From an uncultured Pelagibacteraceae bacterium (GTDB taxonomy: Bacteria > Pseudomonadota > Alphaproteobacteria > Pelagibacterales > Pelagibacteraceae), in contig CACLBB010000004.1 of assembly GCA_902605035.1 (NCBI GenBank), forward strand, positions 30,576 through 94,575: a DNA stretch of 64,000 bases, written 5' to 3'. A program made the translations under genes and the position numbers. Position 1 is the first letter of the stretch. The number at the start of each line of letters is the position of its first letter. Below are positions 1 to 9,214 of this stretch, one piece after another. The notes beneath the pieces are model-generated. The model saw only the letters and a program-made list of their open reading frames with translations, ran no database searches and was not told the DNA's origin.

Positions 1-396
1 TAGTATAATATAATGATTAAATTTTTTGTTAACTTTCTCGTATACTAATTCTTTAAAGAAAAAACTTGCAAAAGTATAAAGCAGTAATGCACCTAAAGAA
101 ATTGAAACAACAGATACCAAAGTACCTATCCACTTTCCAAATAAAATTCCGGAGATAATTAATAATGGTGACCCAAATCCAAGCAATGATACCCAAATTA
201 TAGAAAATAAAAAAAATATTATTATGTTGAAATATAAACTTCTTCCAATAAATTTTTCAACATTAATTTGAATTTCTTTATAATATAAAAAATCATTCAA
301 TCTATTGAATTCAATTTGAGAAAAAATAAAATAAAGGAATATAAGTAAAATGAGTAAATATGAAATGCCTAAAAAAAATTTTAACTTTTTGCTCAT
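1..396 (-). CDS. VTT/TVP38 (DedA-like) membrane protein, partial
   Basis: The reading frame starts at ATG 396 and stays open to the window edge (132 codons), so the C-terminal part is missing. It begins with a charged MSKK start and a hydrophobic helix (about residues 7-26). A second hydrophobic stretch follows (about 55-75) and runs into a Gly-rich motif, GFGSPLLIISGILFGKW, then a third (about 95-115). The motif is typical of the SNARE-associated/VTT fold of TVP38/TMEM64 and DedA proteins, which are inner-membrane proteins linked to lipid scrambling or envelope homeostasis. It is divergent from rpmH, with 50 bp between the two starts. The family call rests on the motif and hydrophobic pattern; the substrate is unknown. 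Confidence 0.7.
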   Translation of the reverse strand, partial: MSKKLKFFLGISYLLILLIFLYFIFSQIEFNRLNDFLYYKEIQINVEKFIGRSLYFNIIIFFLFSIIWVSLLGFGSPLLIISGILFGKWIGTLVSVVSISLGALLLYTFASFFFKELVYEKVNKKFNHYIIL

Positions 397-446
397 AATT
401 TACCTGTACAATAGACAACAATTAAAATATATACCTTTAAATATTT

Positions 447-581
447 ATGAAAAGAACTTATCAACCAAGTAATCTAGTCAGAAAAAGAAGGCACGGTTTT
501 AGAGCGAGAATGGCCACTAAGGCCGGGAGACAACTTATAGCTAGAAGAAGAGCTAAAGGTCGAAAAACAATATCAACATAG
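447..581 (+). CDS. rpmH: 50S ribosomal protein L34
   Basis: The 44-codon frame encodes the textbook L34 sequence, starting [20 protein letters not shown] and ending in a basic [12 protein letters not shown] tail. L34 is a small, highly basic protein of the large ribosomal subunit. It is followed 8 bases later by the rnpA start, then yidD and yidC, the standard bacterial rpmH-rnpA-yidD-yidC order. No Shine-Dalgarno sequence is evident upstream; the ATG is fixed by the conserved N-terminus. Confidence 0.97.
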   Translation: MKRTYQPSNLVRKRRHGFRARMATKAGRQLIARRRAKGRKTIST

Positions 582-589
582 TTGGATTA

Positions 590-936
590 ATGGTCAGGCT
601 TGAAAGTTTAAAAAAGAGCTACCAATTCAAAAAGGTGCTAAAGCAAAAAAAATTTCATACTGAATACTTTTCATTATTTGCTGCAAAAAGTTTTTATAAA
701 CCAAAAAATAAATCAGATTTACTTATTAGTTTTGTTATGAAAAAAAAATTGGTAACTCAGTAAAAAGAAACAGAATTAAAAGAAAATTAAAAGCTATAGT
801 CCATAAATTGATAAAAAAAAGAGGTGCAATTAGTAGAGATTATACTTATATAGTTTTTGGTAAATCGAATGCTTATATTACGAAACAAAGTGTTCTTGTG
901 CCACTAATGATTAAATGTTTTAACAAAGTTAAATAA
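590..936 (+). pseudogene. rnpA: RNase P protein component, frame broken in an A-tract
   Basis: From ATG 590 the frame reads a normal RnpA N-terminus, then hits a run of nine A (740-748) and stops at TAA 761-763 after 57 residues. Reading on in the +1 frame after the A-run gives the family signature IGNSVKRNRIKRKLK and a full C-terminal half ending at TAA 934-936. One extra A would restore a 115-residue protein of normal length. RnpA is the protein subunit of RNase P, which matures tRNA 5' ends, and is essential in most bacteria. A real null is therefore unlikely. A sequencing or assembly indel, or slippage on the homopolymer, explains this better. Confidence 0.9.
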
Positions 937-1197
937 ATGTCAAAAATAATTATAACTTTAAATATTTGGATAATAAATTTTTATCAATATTTTATTTCAC
1001 CCTTTTTAGGATGCAAGTGTAGATATTTACCGACTTGCTCAGAATATTATAAAGAATCACTTAACGCTTTTGGATTTTATAAAGGCTCAATTATGGGTAT
1101 TAAAAGAATATTAAGTTGTCATCCTTTTAAAAAGCTAGGTGGTGGATCTGGATTAGATCTAGTGCCAAATAAAAAAAAATTTAAAAAGGAAAATTAG
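937..1197 (+). CDS. yidD: Membrane protein insertion efficiency factor YidD
   Basis: This 86-residue protein has the YidD core: an N-terminal amphipathic or hydrophobic segment (residues 5-25), then the Cys-rich motif CKCRYLPTCSEY and the RILSCHPF region. YidD assists YidC/Sec in inserting inner-membrane proteins. Its ATG directly follows the rnpA stop (TAA at 934-936) and its own stop is followed at once by the yidC ATG, so the three are almost certainly translated from one mRNA. The family length is about 70-90 residues. Confidence 0.95.
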   Translation: MSKIIITLNIWIINFYQYFISPFLGCKCRYLPTCSEYYKESLNAFGFYKGSIMGIKRILSCHPFKKLGGGSGLDLVPNKKKFKKEN

Positions 1198-2874
1198 ATG
1201 GACAATAAAAATGTTTTTGTAGCTATAGCTTTATCAATGTCCGTTTTGCTTTTTTGGGCTGCATTTTTTGAAACACCTCAACAAACAAGTAAAAGTGTTT
1301 CTCAAAATAAAGAGGTTAATGAAAATGTAATTACCCCTAGTATAGATACTGCTTTAAAGATTAAAACAATTTCTAGGGAAGAGTCTATAGCGAATTCTAA
1401 AAGAGTAAAAATTGAAAACAATAATATTACCGGTTCTCTCTTATTAAAAGGTGGAATAATTGATGATATTTCTTTTAAAAATCATAAACAAAATTTAAAA
1501 AATAAAAAGAATGTAGAATTTTTAAATCCAGCTGAGACTAAAGATGGATTTTATGCAGAAACTGGTTGGACAAGTATTAACGATAAAATAAAAGTACCTA
1601 ACAAAGACTCTGTATGGAAAACAATAGGAAATAATACTTTAACAGAAAATCAACCTGTTATCCTTGAGTGGAATAACGGTAATGGAATAATATTTAAAAA
1701 AATAATTGAGCTTGATAATAAGTTCCTTTTTAAAATTACACAACAAGTCCAAAATAATACAAATAAATCAATTGATCTTTATCCTTATGCGCAGTTAACT
1801 AGAAATAAAATACCTGATGATATTCAAAATTTCTATATATCTCATGAGGGATTTATTGGTGTTTTTGACGAAGAGTTAAAAGAAGATGATTATGATGATA
1901 TAGAGGAAAAAAAAATAATTAGAGATGCAAACGAGGGATGGCTGGGAATTACAGATAAGTTTTGGGTAATGGCTTTAGTGCCTGCCCTAGGAGAAAATTT
2001 TAAATCTACATTTTTATACAACGATTCTTTTAAAGCTAATTATATTTTAAATAATCCAACTACCATTAACCCCTCTTCAGAAGGATCAAATGATGTAAGA
2101 CTGTTTGTTGCGGCTAAAGAGGTTGAAACAATAGACTCATATGCCGAGAATGAAAATATAAATAAATTTGATTTAGTTATTGATTGGGGGTGGTTTTATT
2201 TTTTTACAAAACCACTCTTTTTCGTAATTGATTATTTATTTAAATATTCTGGAAACTTTGGAGTCGCGATTGTTATAATTACGATAGCAATTAGATTAAT
2301 ATTTTTCCCTCTCGCCAATTATTCTTTTAGATCAATGGCAAAAATGAAGGCGGTACAACCTGAAATGATGAGATTAAAAGAATTACACAAAGAAGATAAA
2401 GTTAAACTGCAACAAGAAATGATGTCTCTTTACAGAAAAGAAAAAATTAATCCAGCCTCAGGTTGCTTACCAATTCTTATTCAAATACCTTTCTTTTTCG
2501 CAATATATAAGATGCTATTTATATCTTTAGAAATGAGACATCAGCCTTTTTTCGGATGGATTAAGGATTTATCGGATAGAGATCCTACTTCTATCTTTAA
2601 TTTATTTGGGCTAATTCCATGGGATCCGCCAAGTTTTTTAATAATTGGGATTTGGCCTATTTTAATGGGAGCCTCAATGTGGGTTCAACAAAAATTAAAT
2701 CCCGCGCCTGCTGATCCGGTTCAAGCAAAAATTTTTGCTTTTTTTCCACTTTTTTTAACTATCATTTTAGCTTCTTTTCCCTCTGGACTAGTAGTGTACT
2801 GGACAATAAATAATATTCTCACTATCGCTCAGCAGTGGGTAATAATGAGACAGACAAAAGTTAAAACTAATTAA
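1198..2874 (+). CDS. yidC: Membrane protein insertase YidC
   Basis: A 558-residue YidC of the Gram-negative type. It has an N-terminal transmembrane anchor (about residues 5-24), a large periplasmic beta-sandwich domain (about 60-330), then the five-helix insertase core. The core contains IAIRLIFFPLANYSFRSM, including the conserved hydrophilic-groove Arg, and ends near VVYWTINNILTIAQQ. YidC inserts and folds inner-membrane proteins alone or with SecYEG. The argB start follows the stop with no spacer. In many Alphaproteobacteria the GTPase gene engB lies between yidC and argB; it is absent at this position. Confidence 0.97.
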   Translation: MDNKNVFVAIALSMSVLLFWAAFFETPQQTSKSVSQNKEVNENVITPSIDTALKIKTISREESIANSKRVKIENNNITGSLLLKGGIIDDISFKNHKQNLKNKKNVEFLNPAETKDGFYAETGWTSINDKIKVPNKDSVWKTIGNNTLTENQPVILEWNNGNGIIFKKIIELDNKFLFKITQQVQNNTNKSIDLYPYAQLTRNKIPDDIQNFYISHEGFIGVFDEELKEDDYDDIEEKKIIRDANEGWLGITDKFWVMALVPALGENFKSTFLYNDSFKANYILNNPTTINPSSEGSNDVRLFVAAKEVETIDSYAENENINKFDLVIDWGWFYFFTKPLFFVIDYLFKYSGNFGVAIVIITIAIRLIFFPLANYSFRSMAKMKAVQPEMMRLKELHKEDKVKLQQEMMSLYRKEKINPASGCLPILIQIPFFFAIYKMLFISLEMRHQPFFGWIKDLSDRDPTSIFNLFGLIPWDPPSFLIIGIWPILMGASMWVQQKLNPAPADPVQAKIFAFFPLFLTIILASFPSGLVVYWTINNILTIAQQWVIMRQTKVKTN

Positions 2875-3744
2875 ATGCCAGAAAAAATTTCTTTAGAGGC
2901 ATTAAAAAAATTTTGGCCTGAAAAAGCTCCAGACATTAATGTTGTTCAAAAATATGTAAAAAAATATGAAAAAGAAAAAATTGTTATTAAGTACGGAGGA
3001 AATGTACTGATAGATAGAAATGTATTTAATAATTTTATTTCTGATATAAATGTTCTAAATAAGTTAGGTCTATCTATAATAGTTGTTCACGGAGGAGGAC
3101 CGAGAATTAAAAGAGAGTTAGAAAAAAAGAAAATTGTTTCAAAATTTATCAATGGCTTAAGAGTTACTGATAAAAATATAATTAACACTGTCGAAGAAGT
3201 ATTAATTGATTTCAATAATGATATAGTTAATTCTTTAAAAAAATTAGGTTCAGAAGCAACTTCATTTCACACAAAAAAAGAAAATATAATTGAGGTTGAG
3301 CCAGAAAGAGAAGAGTTGGGGTTTGTAGGAATTCCAAAAAAGATTAATTTAAATTTAATTGAAAAAGCACTTAAAGAAAATAAAATTCCAATTATTGCTC
3401 CATTAGGTTTGGGCAAAAATAACCAAACTTTCAATATAAATGGTGATACAGCTGCAAGTGCTATAGCTAAAAAACTAAAATCTAGAAGACTAATCTTAAT
3501 GACGAACGTGGAAGGAGTTTATGATGATAGAAAAACTCTAATCTCAGAAATTAAACCATTTGATATCGAGAATTTGATTAAACTAAAAATAGTTGAAGGA
3601 GGAATGATTCCAAAAATAGAAAATTGCGTAGATGCAGTTGAAAATGGAGTCAGAGGTGTTGTAATTCTTGATGGGAGAAAACCACACTCAATTCTTCACG
3701 AAATATTTTCTGATACAGGTTCTGGAACATTAATAAGAAAATGA
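2875..3744 (+). CDS. argB: Acetylglutamate kinase
   Basis: ArgB phosphorylates N-acetylglutamate in arginine synthesis. The 289-residue protein shows the amino-acid-kinase signatures: IVIKYGGNVL near the N-terminus, IVVHGGGPRIKREL for substrate binding, and INGDTAASAIAKKLKS plus LMTNVEGVYDD in the nucleotide-binding half. The length is normal for the family. Its ATG abuts the yidC stop, and its own stop overlaps the next ATG by four bases (ATGA at 3741-3744), so translational coupling is likely. Confidence 0.95.
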   Translation: MPEKISLEALKKFWPEKAPDINVVQKYVKKYEKEKIVIKYGGNVLIDRNVFNNFISDINVLNKLGLSIIVVHGGGPRIKRELEKKKIVSKFINGLRVTDKNIINTVEEVLIDFNNDIVNSLKKLGSEATSFHTKKENIIEVEPEREELGFVGIPKKINLNLIEKALKENKIPIIAPLGLGKNNQTFNINGDTAASAIAKKLKSRRLILMTNVEGVYDDRKTLISEIKPFDIENLIKLKIVEGGMIPKIENCVDAVENGVRGVVILDGRKPHSILHEIFSDTGSGTLIRK

Positions 3745-4406
3745 ACGATTTAAACAATATAAAGTATTGGTTATTTGACTTAGATAACACTTTGTACGAC
3801 GGCGCCACTAAAGTTTTTGATCAAGTTGATAAAAAAATGACGAAGTTTATTTCCAAAAAATTAAATATTGGGCAAAATGAAGCAAAAAAAATACAAAAAA
3901 ATTATTTTCAAGAATATAATACTACCTTAAACGGAATGATTAAAAATCATAAAATTGATGCAGATGAATTTTTAGAATTTGTTCACGACGTAGATCTCAA
4001 TTTTTTAAACAAAGATGAAGTTTTAGAAAGAGAAATTAAAAAACTAGAGGGAAAAAAAATCATATTCACAAACGGCTCTAGGGCACATGCAGAAAATGTT
4101 ACAAAAAGAATTGGAATAGATAAGCTTTTTGATGGAATATTCGACATAAGGGACTCTGAATTTATACCCAAGCCATCAAAAGAGCCTTATAAAAAAATAG
4201 TAGAAAATTACAAAATTGAGCCACAATATTGTATATTCTTTGAAGATATAGCAAGAAATTTAAAGCCAGCGCATGAATTAGGAATGAAAACTGTTTGGAT
4301 AAAAAACAATGAACCCTGGGCAGCGGAATTTTCAGATGCCAAGTTCGTAAATTACAAAACCGACAAACTTGTAAATTTTTTAAAGGAGATTAATGAAACC
4401 AGATGA
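3741..4406 (+). CDS. HAD-family hydrolase, pyrimidine 5'-nucleotidase type
   Basis: This 221-residue HAD-superfamily phosphatase has motif [13 protein letters not shown] (the two catalytic Asp), motif [14 protein letters not shown], a motif III Lys in the [10 protein letters not shown] region, and motif [19 protein letters not shown]. The N-terminal DxDNTLY form and the position between argB and dapD match the pyrimidine 5'-nucleotidase-like HAD often found there in Alphaproteobacteria. The substrate is inferred from family only. It overlaps argB by 4 bases and dapD by 14 bases. Confidence 0.85.
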   Translation: MNDLNNIKYWLFDLDNTLYDGATKVFDQVDKKMTKFISKKLNIGQNEAKKIQKNYFQEYNTTLNGMIKNHKIDADEFLEFVHDVDLNFLNKDEVLEREIKKLEGKKIIFTNGSRAHAENVTKRIGIDKLFDGIFDIRDSEFIPKPSKEPYKKIVENYKIEPQYCIFFEDIARNLKPAHELGMKTVWIKNNEPWAAEFSDAKFVNYKTDKLVNFLKEINETR

Positions 4407-5220
4407 ACTAGAAAAGATTATTAATAAGGCGTTTGATGATAAGCAAAAAGTATCTGAGAAATCAGATAAAAAAATATTAGATGCAGTTAATGAAACGATA
4501 GAGCTTACTGATAAAGGAATAGTTAGAGTAGCAAATAAAAAAAATAACTCTTGGATAGTGAATCAGTGGGTAAAAAAAGCAATTTTGTTAAGTTTCAGAA
4601 TTAACAAAATGACAATGTCGAAAGGTCCCTACACTACTTGGTATGATAAAGTTCCAGGAAAATCAGTTATGTGGAACGAAAATGATTGGAAGAAAGCTGG
4701 CTACAGACATGTTCCAAATGGTGTCGTTAGAAAAGGATCTTTTATAGCAAAGAATGTAGTACTTATGCCCTGTTTTGTTAATCTTGGAGCTTACGTTGAT
4801 GAAGGAACAATGATAGATACTTGGGCTTCAGTAGGATCGTGCGCTCAAGTAGGAAAAAATTGCCATGTTTCTGGAGGAGCAGGAATAGGGGGAGTTCTGG
4901 AGCCACTTCAAGCTGGTCCAGTTATAATAGAAGATAATTGTTTTATTGGCGCTCGATCAGAGATAGCCGAAGGTGTACTTGTCCAAGAAGGAGCTGTTAT
5001 ATCAATGGGTGTATATATTGGCGCATCAACTAAAATTGTAGAAAGGGAAACGGGAAAAGTTAGTTTTGGAAAAGTTCCAGCCTACTCTGTTGTAGTTCCA
5101 GGTTCAATGCCTAACAAAAAAAACCCTGATGGTCCTTCACTATACTGTGCAGTAATTGTAAAAAAAGTTGATGAAAAAACTAGAAGCAAAACTTCAATAA
5201 ATGATTTACTTAGAGATTGA
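4393..5220 (+). CDS. dapD: 2,3,4,5-tetrahydropyridine-2,6-dicarboxylate N-succinyltransferase
   Basis: DapD succinylates tetrahydrodipicolinate in the succinylase branch of lysine/diaminopimelate synthesis. The protein (275 residues) has an alpha-helical N-terminal domain and then the hexapeptide-repeat left-handed beta-helix (about residues 105-220), with turns such as [17 protein letters not shown] and the conserved [11 protein letters not shown]. The length is typical. It lies in frame order with dapE, the next step but one of the pathway, and the dapE start overlaps its stop. Confidence 0.96.
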   Translation: MKPDELEKIINKAFDDKQKVSEKSDKKILDAVNETIELTDKGIVRVANKKNNSWIVNQWVKKAILLSFRINKMTMSKGPYTTWYDKVPGKSVMWNENDWKKAGYRHVPNGVVRKGSFIAKNVVLMPCFVNLGAYVDEGTMIDTWASVGSCAQVGKNCHVSGGAGIGGVLEPLQAGPVIIEDNCFIGARSEIAEGVLVQEGAVISMGVYIGASTKIVERETGKVSFGKVPAYSVVVPGSMPNKKNPDGPSLYCAVIVKKVDEKTRSKTSINDLLRD

Positions 5221-6383
5221 TGCCCAATTTTAATGAATTAAATTTAGCTAAAGAACTTATTCGCTTTCCTAGTGTCACTCCAAGAGATGTTGGAGCAATA
5301 AATTTTTTAAGTAAAAAATTAAAATCTTTAGGTTTCAAATGTAAAATTTTAGAATTTAAAGATAATAAAAATAAAAGTAAGCCAATAAAAAATTTGTATG
5401 CCAGGCTAGGAACAAAACAACCTAATCTTTGTTATGCTGGACATACAGATGTAGTTCCACCAGGAAACATAAAAGACTGGACAGTAAATCCCTTCAAGCC
5501 AACAGTTAAAAAAAATCATTTAGTTGGTAGAGGTGCTAATGATATGAAAAGCTCTATAGCGTGTTTTGTAACTGCTGTAAGTAAATTTTTAAAAGATAAT
5601 CCAAAATTTAACGGCTCTATTAGTTTTCTGATAACTGGAGATGAAGAAGGTTATGCTATTAATGGCACTAAAAAAGTTGTTGAATATTTGAGAAAAAAGA
5701 GAGAAAAAATTAATTTTTGTATTGTAGGAGAGCCAACAAATCCTAACAAACTTGGAGAAATGATAAAAATTGGAAGAAGAGGAAGTTTAACTGGTAAAAT
5801 TGAAATTTCTGGTGTTCAAGGTCATGTAGCTTATCCTCATCTTTTAAATAATCCTATCAATACTCTAGTAAGTATTTGCAAAAAATTAAAAGAGAAAAAA
5901 CTAGATAATGGAAACAAAAATTTTCAACCTTCAAACTTAGAATTTACAAGTATAAATGTTGATAATAAAGCACACAATGTTATCCCAGCTAAAGCTAGAG
6001 CACAATTCAATATTAGATACAACAATTTTCATACAGCAAATACTTTAAAAAAAAAGATTAACAAAATTATCAAATATTTATGTAAAAAAAATAAATGTAC
6101 TTTTAAAATAGAATATCTAGCTAATGGGGACTCTTTTTTAACAAAACCGGGAAAAACCATCTATATGGCTAAAAGAATAATTAAAAAAATAACTAAAAAT
6201 AATCCTATATTTTCAACAACTGGAGGAACTTCTGATGCCCGTTTTATAAAAAAAATTGCTCCATGTCTTGAATTTGGATTAGTAAACAAAACAATGCATA
6301 AAGTAGATGAGTGTGTTTCAGTTTCTGACCTTAAGAAACTTACAAATATTTATAAAAATATTTTAATAGAGTATTTTAAGTGA
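5220..6383 (+). CDS. dapE: Succinyl-diaminopimelate desuccinylase
   Basis: DapE hydrolyses N-succinyl-LL-diaminopimelate to LL-diaminopimelate. Metal-site motifs of the M20 peptidase fold are visible: AGHTDVVPPG, GRGANDMKSS, the catalytic Glu pair in ITGDEEG, VGEPT, and TTGGTSDARF near the C-terminus. The ATG at 5220 shares its A with the dapD TGA (TGATG). A TTG at 5217 in the same frame would add one residue, but the ATG is preferred. The length of 387 residues is normal. The C-terminal half is unusually Lys-rich, as elsewhere in this genome. Confidence 0.95.
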   Translation: MPNFNELNLAKELIRFPSVTPRDVGAINFLSKKLKSLGFKCKILEFKDNKNKSKPIKNLYARLGTKQPNLCYAGHTDVVPPGNIKDWTVNPFKPTVKKNHLVGRGANDMKSSIACFVTAVSKFLKDNPKFNGSISFLITGDEEGYAINGTKKVVEYLRKKREKINFCIVGEPTNPNKLGEMIKIGRRGSLTGKIEISGVQGHVAYPHLLNNPINTLVSICKKLKEKKLDNGNKNFQPSNLEFTSINVDNKAHNVIPAKARAQFNIRYNNFHTANTLKKKINKIIKYLCKKNKCTFKIEYLANGDSFLTKPGKTIYMAKRIIKKITKNNPIFSTTGGTSDARFIKKIAPCLEFGLVNKTMHKVDECVSVSDLKKLTNIYKNILIEYFK

Positions 6384-6832
6384 AATTGTACAAAATCAAA
6401 AAATCAAATATTGATAATAGAGGCTTATATGCTAATCGAGATATCAAAGATGGAACAAAAATAATTGAATACAAAGGTAAAATTGTCACTAAAAAAAAAG
6501 TAGAGGAAAATTCTAAATTTGATAATGACAAAGCAATATACCTATTTAATCTAAATAAAAAATATGATCTTGATGGTGATTTTAAATTTAATACTGCAAG
6601 ATTAATTAATCATTCTTGTAACCCAAATTGTGAAGTTGCTGGAACTGGTTTGAAAATTTGGGTTTATGCAATTAGAGACATAAAACAAGGCGAAGAATTA
6701 TCTTATGATTACGGGTTTGGTTATGATGAATATTACAAAGATTTTCCTTGTAGATGTGGATCAAAAAATTGTGTTGGATATATTGTGCGAGAAGGCTCTA
6801 GATGGAGAATAAAAAAACAGAAATCGATATAA
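6380..6832 (+). CDS. SET-domain protein lysine methyltransferase
   Basis: A 150-residue stand-alone SET domain. It has the N-terminal NRGLYANRDIKDGTKIIEYKG segment, the AdoMet-binding INHSCNPNCEV motif (about residues 75-88), the catalytic GEELSYDYGF motif, and a post-SET zinc-type cluster CRCGSKNCVG. SET enzymes methylate protein lysines; bacterial targets are mostly unknown. The start is GTG at 6380, overlapping the dapE TGA as GTGA. It sits between dapE and a glycosyltransferase gene, which gives no clue to the substrate. The family call is firm, the role is not. Confidence 0.92.
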   Translation: MKLYKIKKSNIDNRGLYANRDIKDGTKIIEYKGKIVTKKKVEENSKFDNDKAIYLFNLNKKYDLDGDFKFNTARLINHSCNPNCEVAGTGLKIWVYAIRDIKQGEELSYDYGFGYDEYYKDFPCRCGSKNCVGYIVREGSRWRIKKQKSI

Positions 6833-7551
6833 TACTACCAAATTATAATAGTTCTGAATACATAGATGAAACTATTCAAAGTGTACTAAAACAAAATTTT
6901 ACAAATTGGAGATTAATTATAATTGACGATTTTTCAAATATTTACACACAAAAAAAAATAAAAAAATACGAAAAATTAAAAAAAATTAAAATTTATTGGT
7001 TAAAAAAAAATAGGGGTGCTGCCTATTGTAGAAATTTTGCAATAAATAAATCAAAATCAAAATACTTAGCTTTTTTAGACTCAGATGATATTTGGAAAAA
7101 AAATAAATTAAAATTACAATTAAATTATATGAAAAAAAACAACTATGACTTTACATATACATGTTATGAAACTTTTGGGATTAAATCTAGAAAAATTGTG
7201 CCACCGATCAAATTTAATTTTGATAATTTCATAAAAAATACATCTATAGCTACCAGTACAATGATGATTAAGAGAAAATTGGCAAAAGATACAAAATTTA
7301 CTGACACTAAAATTTGTGAAGACTATTATTTTAAATGTAAAATTTTAAAAAAAGTTAAATTTGCTTATTGTTTAAAAAAAAATTTAACAAATTACAGGAT
7401 AAGGAAAAATTCATTACAAAGTAATAAATTCAAAAATCTTTTCTGGATTTGGATGATAAACTATAAGTATAATAGATTAACTTTTGTTGAAAATTTAAAC
7501 TCATTATTAAATATATCTTTAAACTCAATAAAAAAATACGGTTTCAAATAG
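6802..7551 (+). CDS. Glycosyltransferase family 2
   Basis: This 249-residue GT-A fold enzyme begins with IDIILPNYNSSEYIDETIQS, the nucleotide-sugar-binding start of GT2 enzymes. It carries LAFLDSDDIW, the metal-binding DxD-type motif, at about residues 90-99. The C-terminal third is very Lys/Asn/Phe-rich with no recognised motif. GT2 enzymes build surface polysaccharide or modify lipids; the donor and acceptor cannot be told. The ATG at 6802 overlaps the SET gene by 31 bases, and no better start is visible before the catalytic domain. It ends one base before the stop of the convergent truA gene. Confidence 0.85.
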   Translation: MENKKTEIDIILPNYNSSEYIDETIQSVLKQNFTNWRLIIIDDFSNIYTQKKIKKYEKLKKIKIYWLKKNRGAAYCRNFAINKSKSKYLAFLDSDDIWKKNKLKLQLNYMKKNNYDFTYTCYETFGIKSRKIVPPIKFNFDNFIKNTSIATSTMMIKRKLAKDTKFTDTKICEDYYFKCKILKKVKFAYCLKKNLTNYRIRKNSLQSNKFKNLFWIWMINYKYNRLTFVENLNSLLNISLNSIKKYGFK

Positions 7552-8292
7552 TTAATATTTTATTTTAGCAAGATATAAACCATGTGCTGGAGCCGGGGGT
7601 GCACACATTTTTCTGTTTTTAGATAAAAACGCCTTTCTAAAATCTTTTAAATTCCATTTTCCTTCTCCTAGATATTTTAAGGAACCTACCATAGATCGAA
7701 CCTGTTGTTGTAAAAAGGACTCAGACTGAAAAGTTAAAACAATATTATGCTTGTTTTGTTTTATAGTAGCATTTTTCATAGTTTTAATTGGAGATTTGGC
7801 CTGACAGGAAGAAGCTCTAAATGTTGAAAAATTGTGAGTCCCTTTTAAAATACTTGCTCCTCTTTTCATAATTTTTACATCAAGTTTTTTCTTTATATGC
7901 CAGGCTTTATTTTTCTCTAAAACTAAAGACGAATACCTGTTAATAATAAAATATTTGTATATTCTTTCACGAGCGCTATGCCTAGCATGAAATCCATTTT
8001 GTTTTTTTTTTATACTTAAAATAGAAATTGAATATTTACTTAAAAAAAAATTAATAGAATTAATAAAAGTATCTTTATTAATTATTTTACCATTCGTTTT
8101 AAAATGAGCTGACTGTTCACTCGCATGAACACCTGCATCTGTTCGGCCTGATCCAATAATTTTAATTTTTTCTTTTAAAAATTTTGATAAAACTTTTTCT
8201 AGAACTTCTTGAACTGAAAGACCGTTTTGTTGGATTTGCCATCCAACAAAATTTGTTCCTAAGTATTCTACAATAATTTGATAGGTAATCAT
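7552..8292 (-). CDS. truA: tRNA pseudouridine(38-40) synthase
   Basis: TruA converts U38-U40 in tRNA anticodon arms to pseudouridine. The catalytic Asp is residue 52 in GSGRTDAGVHASEQ. FHARHSARERIYKYFI and the C-terminal QQVRSMVGSLKYLGEGKW region are also family signatures. The length of 246 residues is normal. The ATG at 8292 overlaps the fmt stop by one base, so def-fmt-truA form a tight run on the minus strand. Its 3' end abuts the GT2 gene with no spacer and no hairpin terminator between. Confidence 0.95.
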   Translation of the reverse strand: MITYQIIVEYLGTNFVGWQIQQNGLSVQEVLEKVLSKFLKEKIKIIGSGRTDAGVHASEQSAHFKTNGKIINKDTFINSINFFLSKYSISILSIKKKQNGFHARHSARERIYKYFIINRYSSLVLEKNKAWHIKKKLDVKIMKRGASILKGTHNFSTFRASSCQAKSPIKTMKNATIKQNKHNIVLTFQSESFLQQQVRSMVGSLKYLGEGKWNLKDFRKAFLSKNRKMCAPPAPAHGLYLAKIKY

Positions 8293-9209
8293 TAATTTAT
8301 TGTTTCACCCTGTTTAATTTTATTGCCCAACAAAAATTTGCTTATTAACTGTCTGCTTTTTCCCTCTTTTTGAATTTCAATAATTTTTATTGATTGTTCT
8401 TTGCAAGCAATTGTAATTTGATCATCAATTATTTTTCCTGCATTTCCGCTTTTGGTTACTATTTCTGCTTTCCATACTTTATATCTTTCATTTCGGTATT
8501 CAAACCAGGCGCCTGGATTCGGATTCAAGCCATTAATTTTAGCTAGAATTTTTTTTGCAGTTTGATTCCAATTAATTTTTCCTTCTGATTTCAAAATTTT
8601 TTTTGCATAAGTTGCTTCTTCATGGTTTTGTTCTAGAAATCTTGCCGCCCCTTTCTCTATTTTATTTAAAGCGTTTAGAATAGAATTTGCGCCTAATTTA
8701 GATAGAACTTTTGATAAAGTTAAAGAGTCTATTTTTTCATTTATTTGTATCTTATCTTGATGCATTACCGGTCCAGAGTCTAATTCTTCAACTATTTTCA
8801 TGATACTTATACCAGTTTGATTATCTAAATTCATAATTGCTCTTTGAATGGGGGCAGCACCCCTCCATTTAGGAAGCAAAGAGGCGTGCACATTAATAAA
8901 ACCAAATTTTGCAAGATTTAAAAATCTTTTCGGAATAATCTTTCCATAAGCTACCACAACCACGATATCTGGCTTTAATTTTTTCAAATAATTATATTCC
9001 TTATTATCTAAATTGTCAGGAGTTCTTAAATTTAATGAATGTGTTTTTGCAAAATTCTCAACACTTGAAGGGAAAATTTTTTGACCACGATTTGCCTTAC
9101 TAGCAGGTTGAGAATATACGGTTAAAACTTTATGATTAGAATTTATTAAAGACTCTAAAGTTGGCACTGAGAACTCCGGTGTTCCCATGAAAACAATTTT
9201 TTGTGACAT
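8292..9209 (-). CDS. fmt: Methionyl-tRNA formyltransferase
   Basis: Fmt formylates initiator Met-tRNA using 10-formyl-tetrahydrofolate. The N-terminal domain shows KIVFMGTPEFSVPTLESL, the active-site region INVHASLLPKWRGAAPIQ and IMKIVEELDSGPV. A shorter C-terminal OB-type domain follows NGLNPNPGAWFEY. The length of 305 residues is near the usual 310-315. It lies 5 bases downstream of def, the gene for the enzyme that removes the formyl group, which is the standard pairing. Confidence 0.96.
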   Translation of the reverse strand: MSQKIVFMGTPEFSVPTLESLINSNHKVLTVYSQPASKANRGQKIFPSSVENFAKTHSLNLRTPDNLDNKEYNYLKKLKPDIVVVVAYGKIIPKRFLNLAKFGFINVHASLLPKWRGAAPIQRAIMNLDNQTGISIMKIVEELDSGPVMHQDKIQINEKIDSLTLSKVLSKLGANSILNALNKIEKGAARFLEQNHEEATYAKKILKSEGKINWNQTAKKILAKINGLNPNPGAWFEYRNERYKVWKAEIVTKSGNAGKIIDDQITIACKEQSIKIIEIQKEGKSRQLISKFLLGNKIKQGETIN

Positions 9210-9214
9210 TGGTT

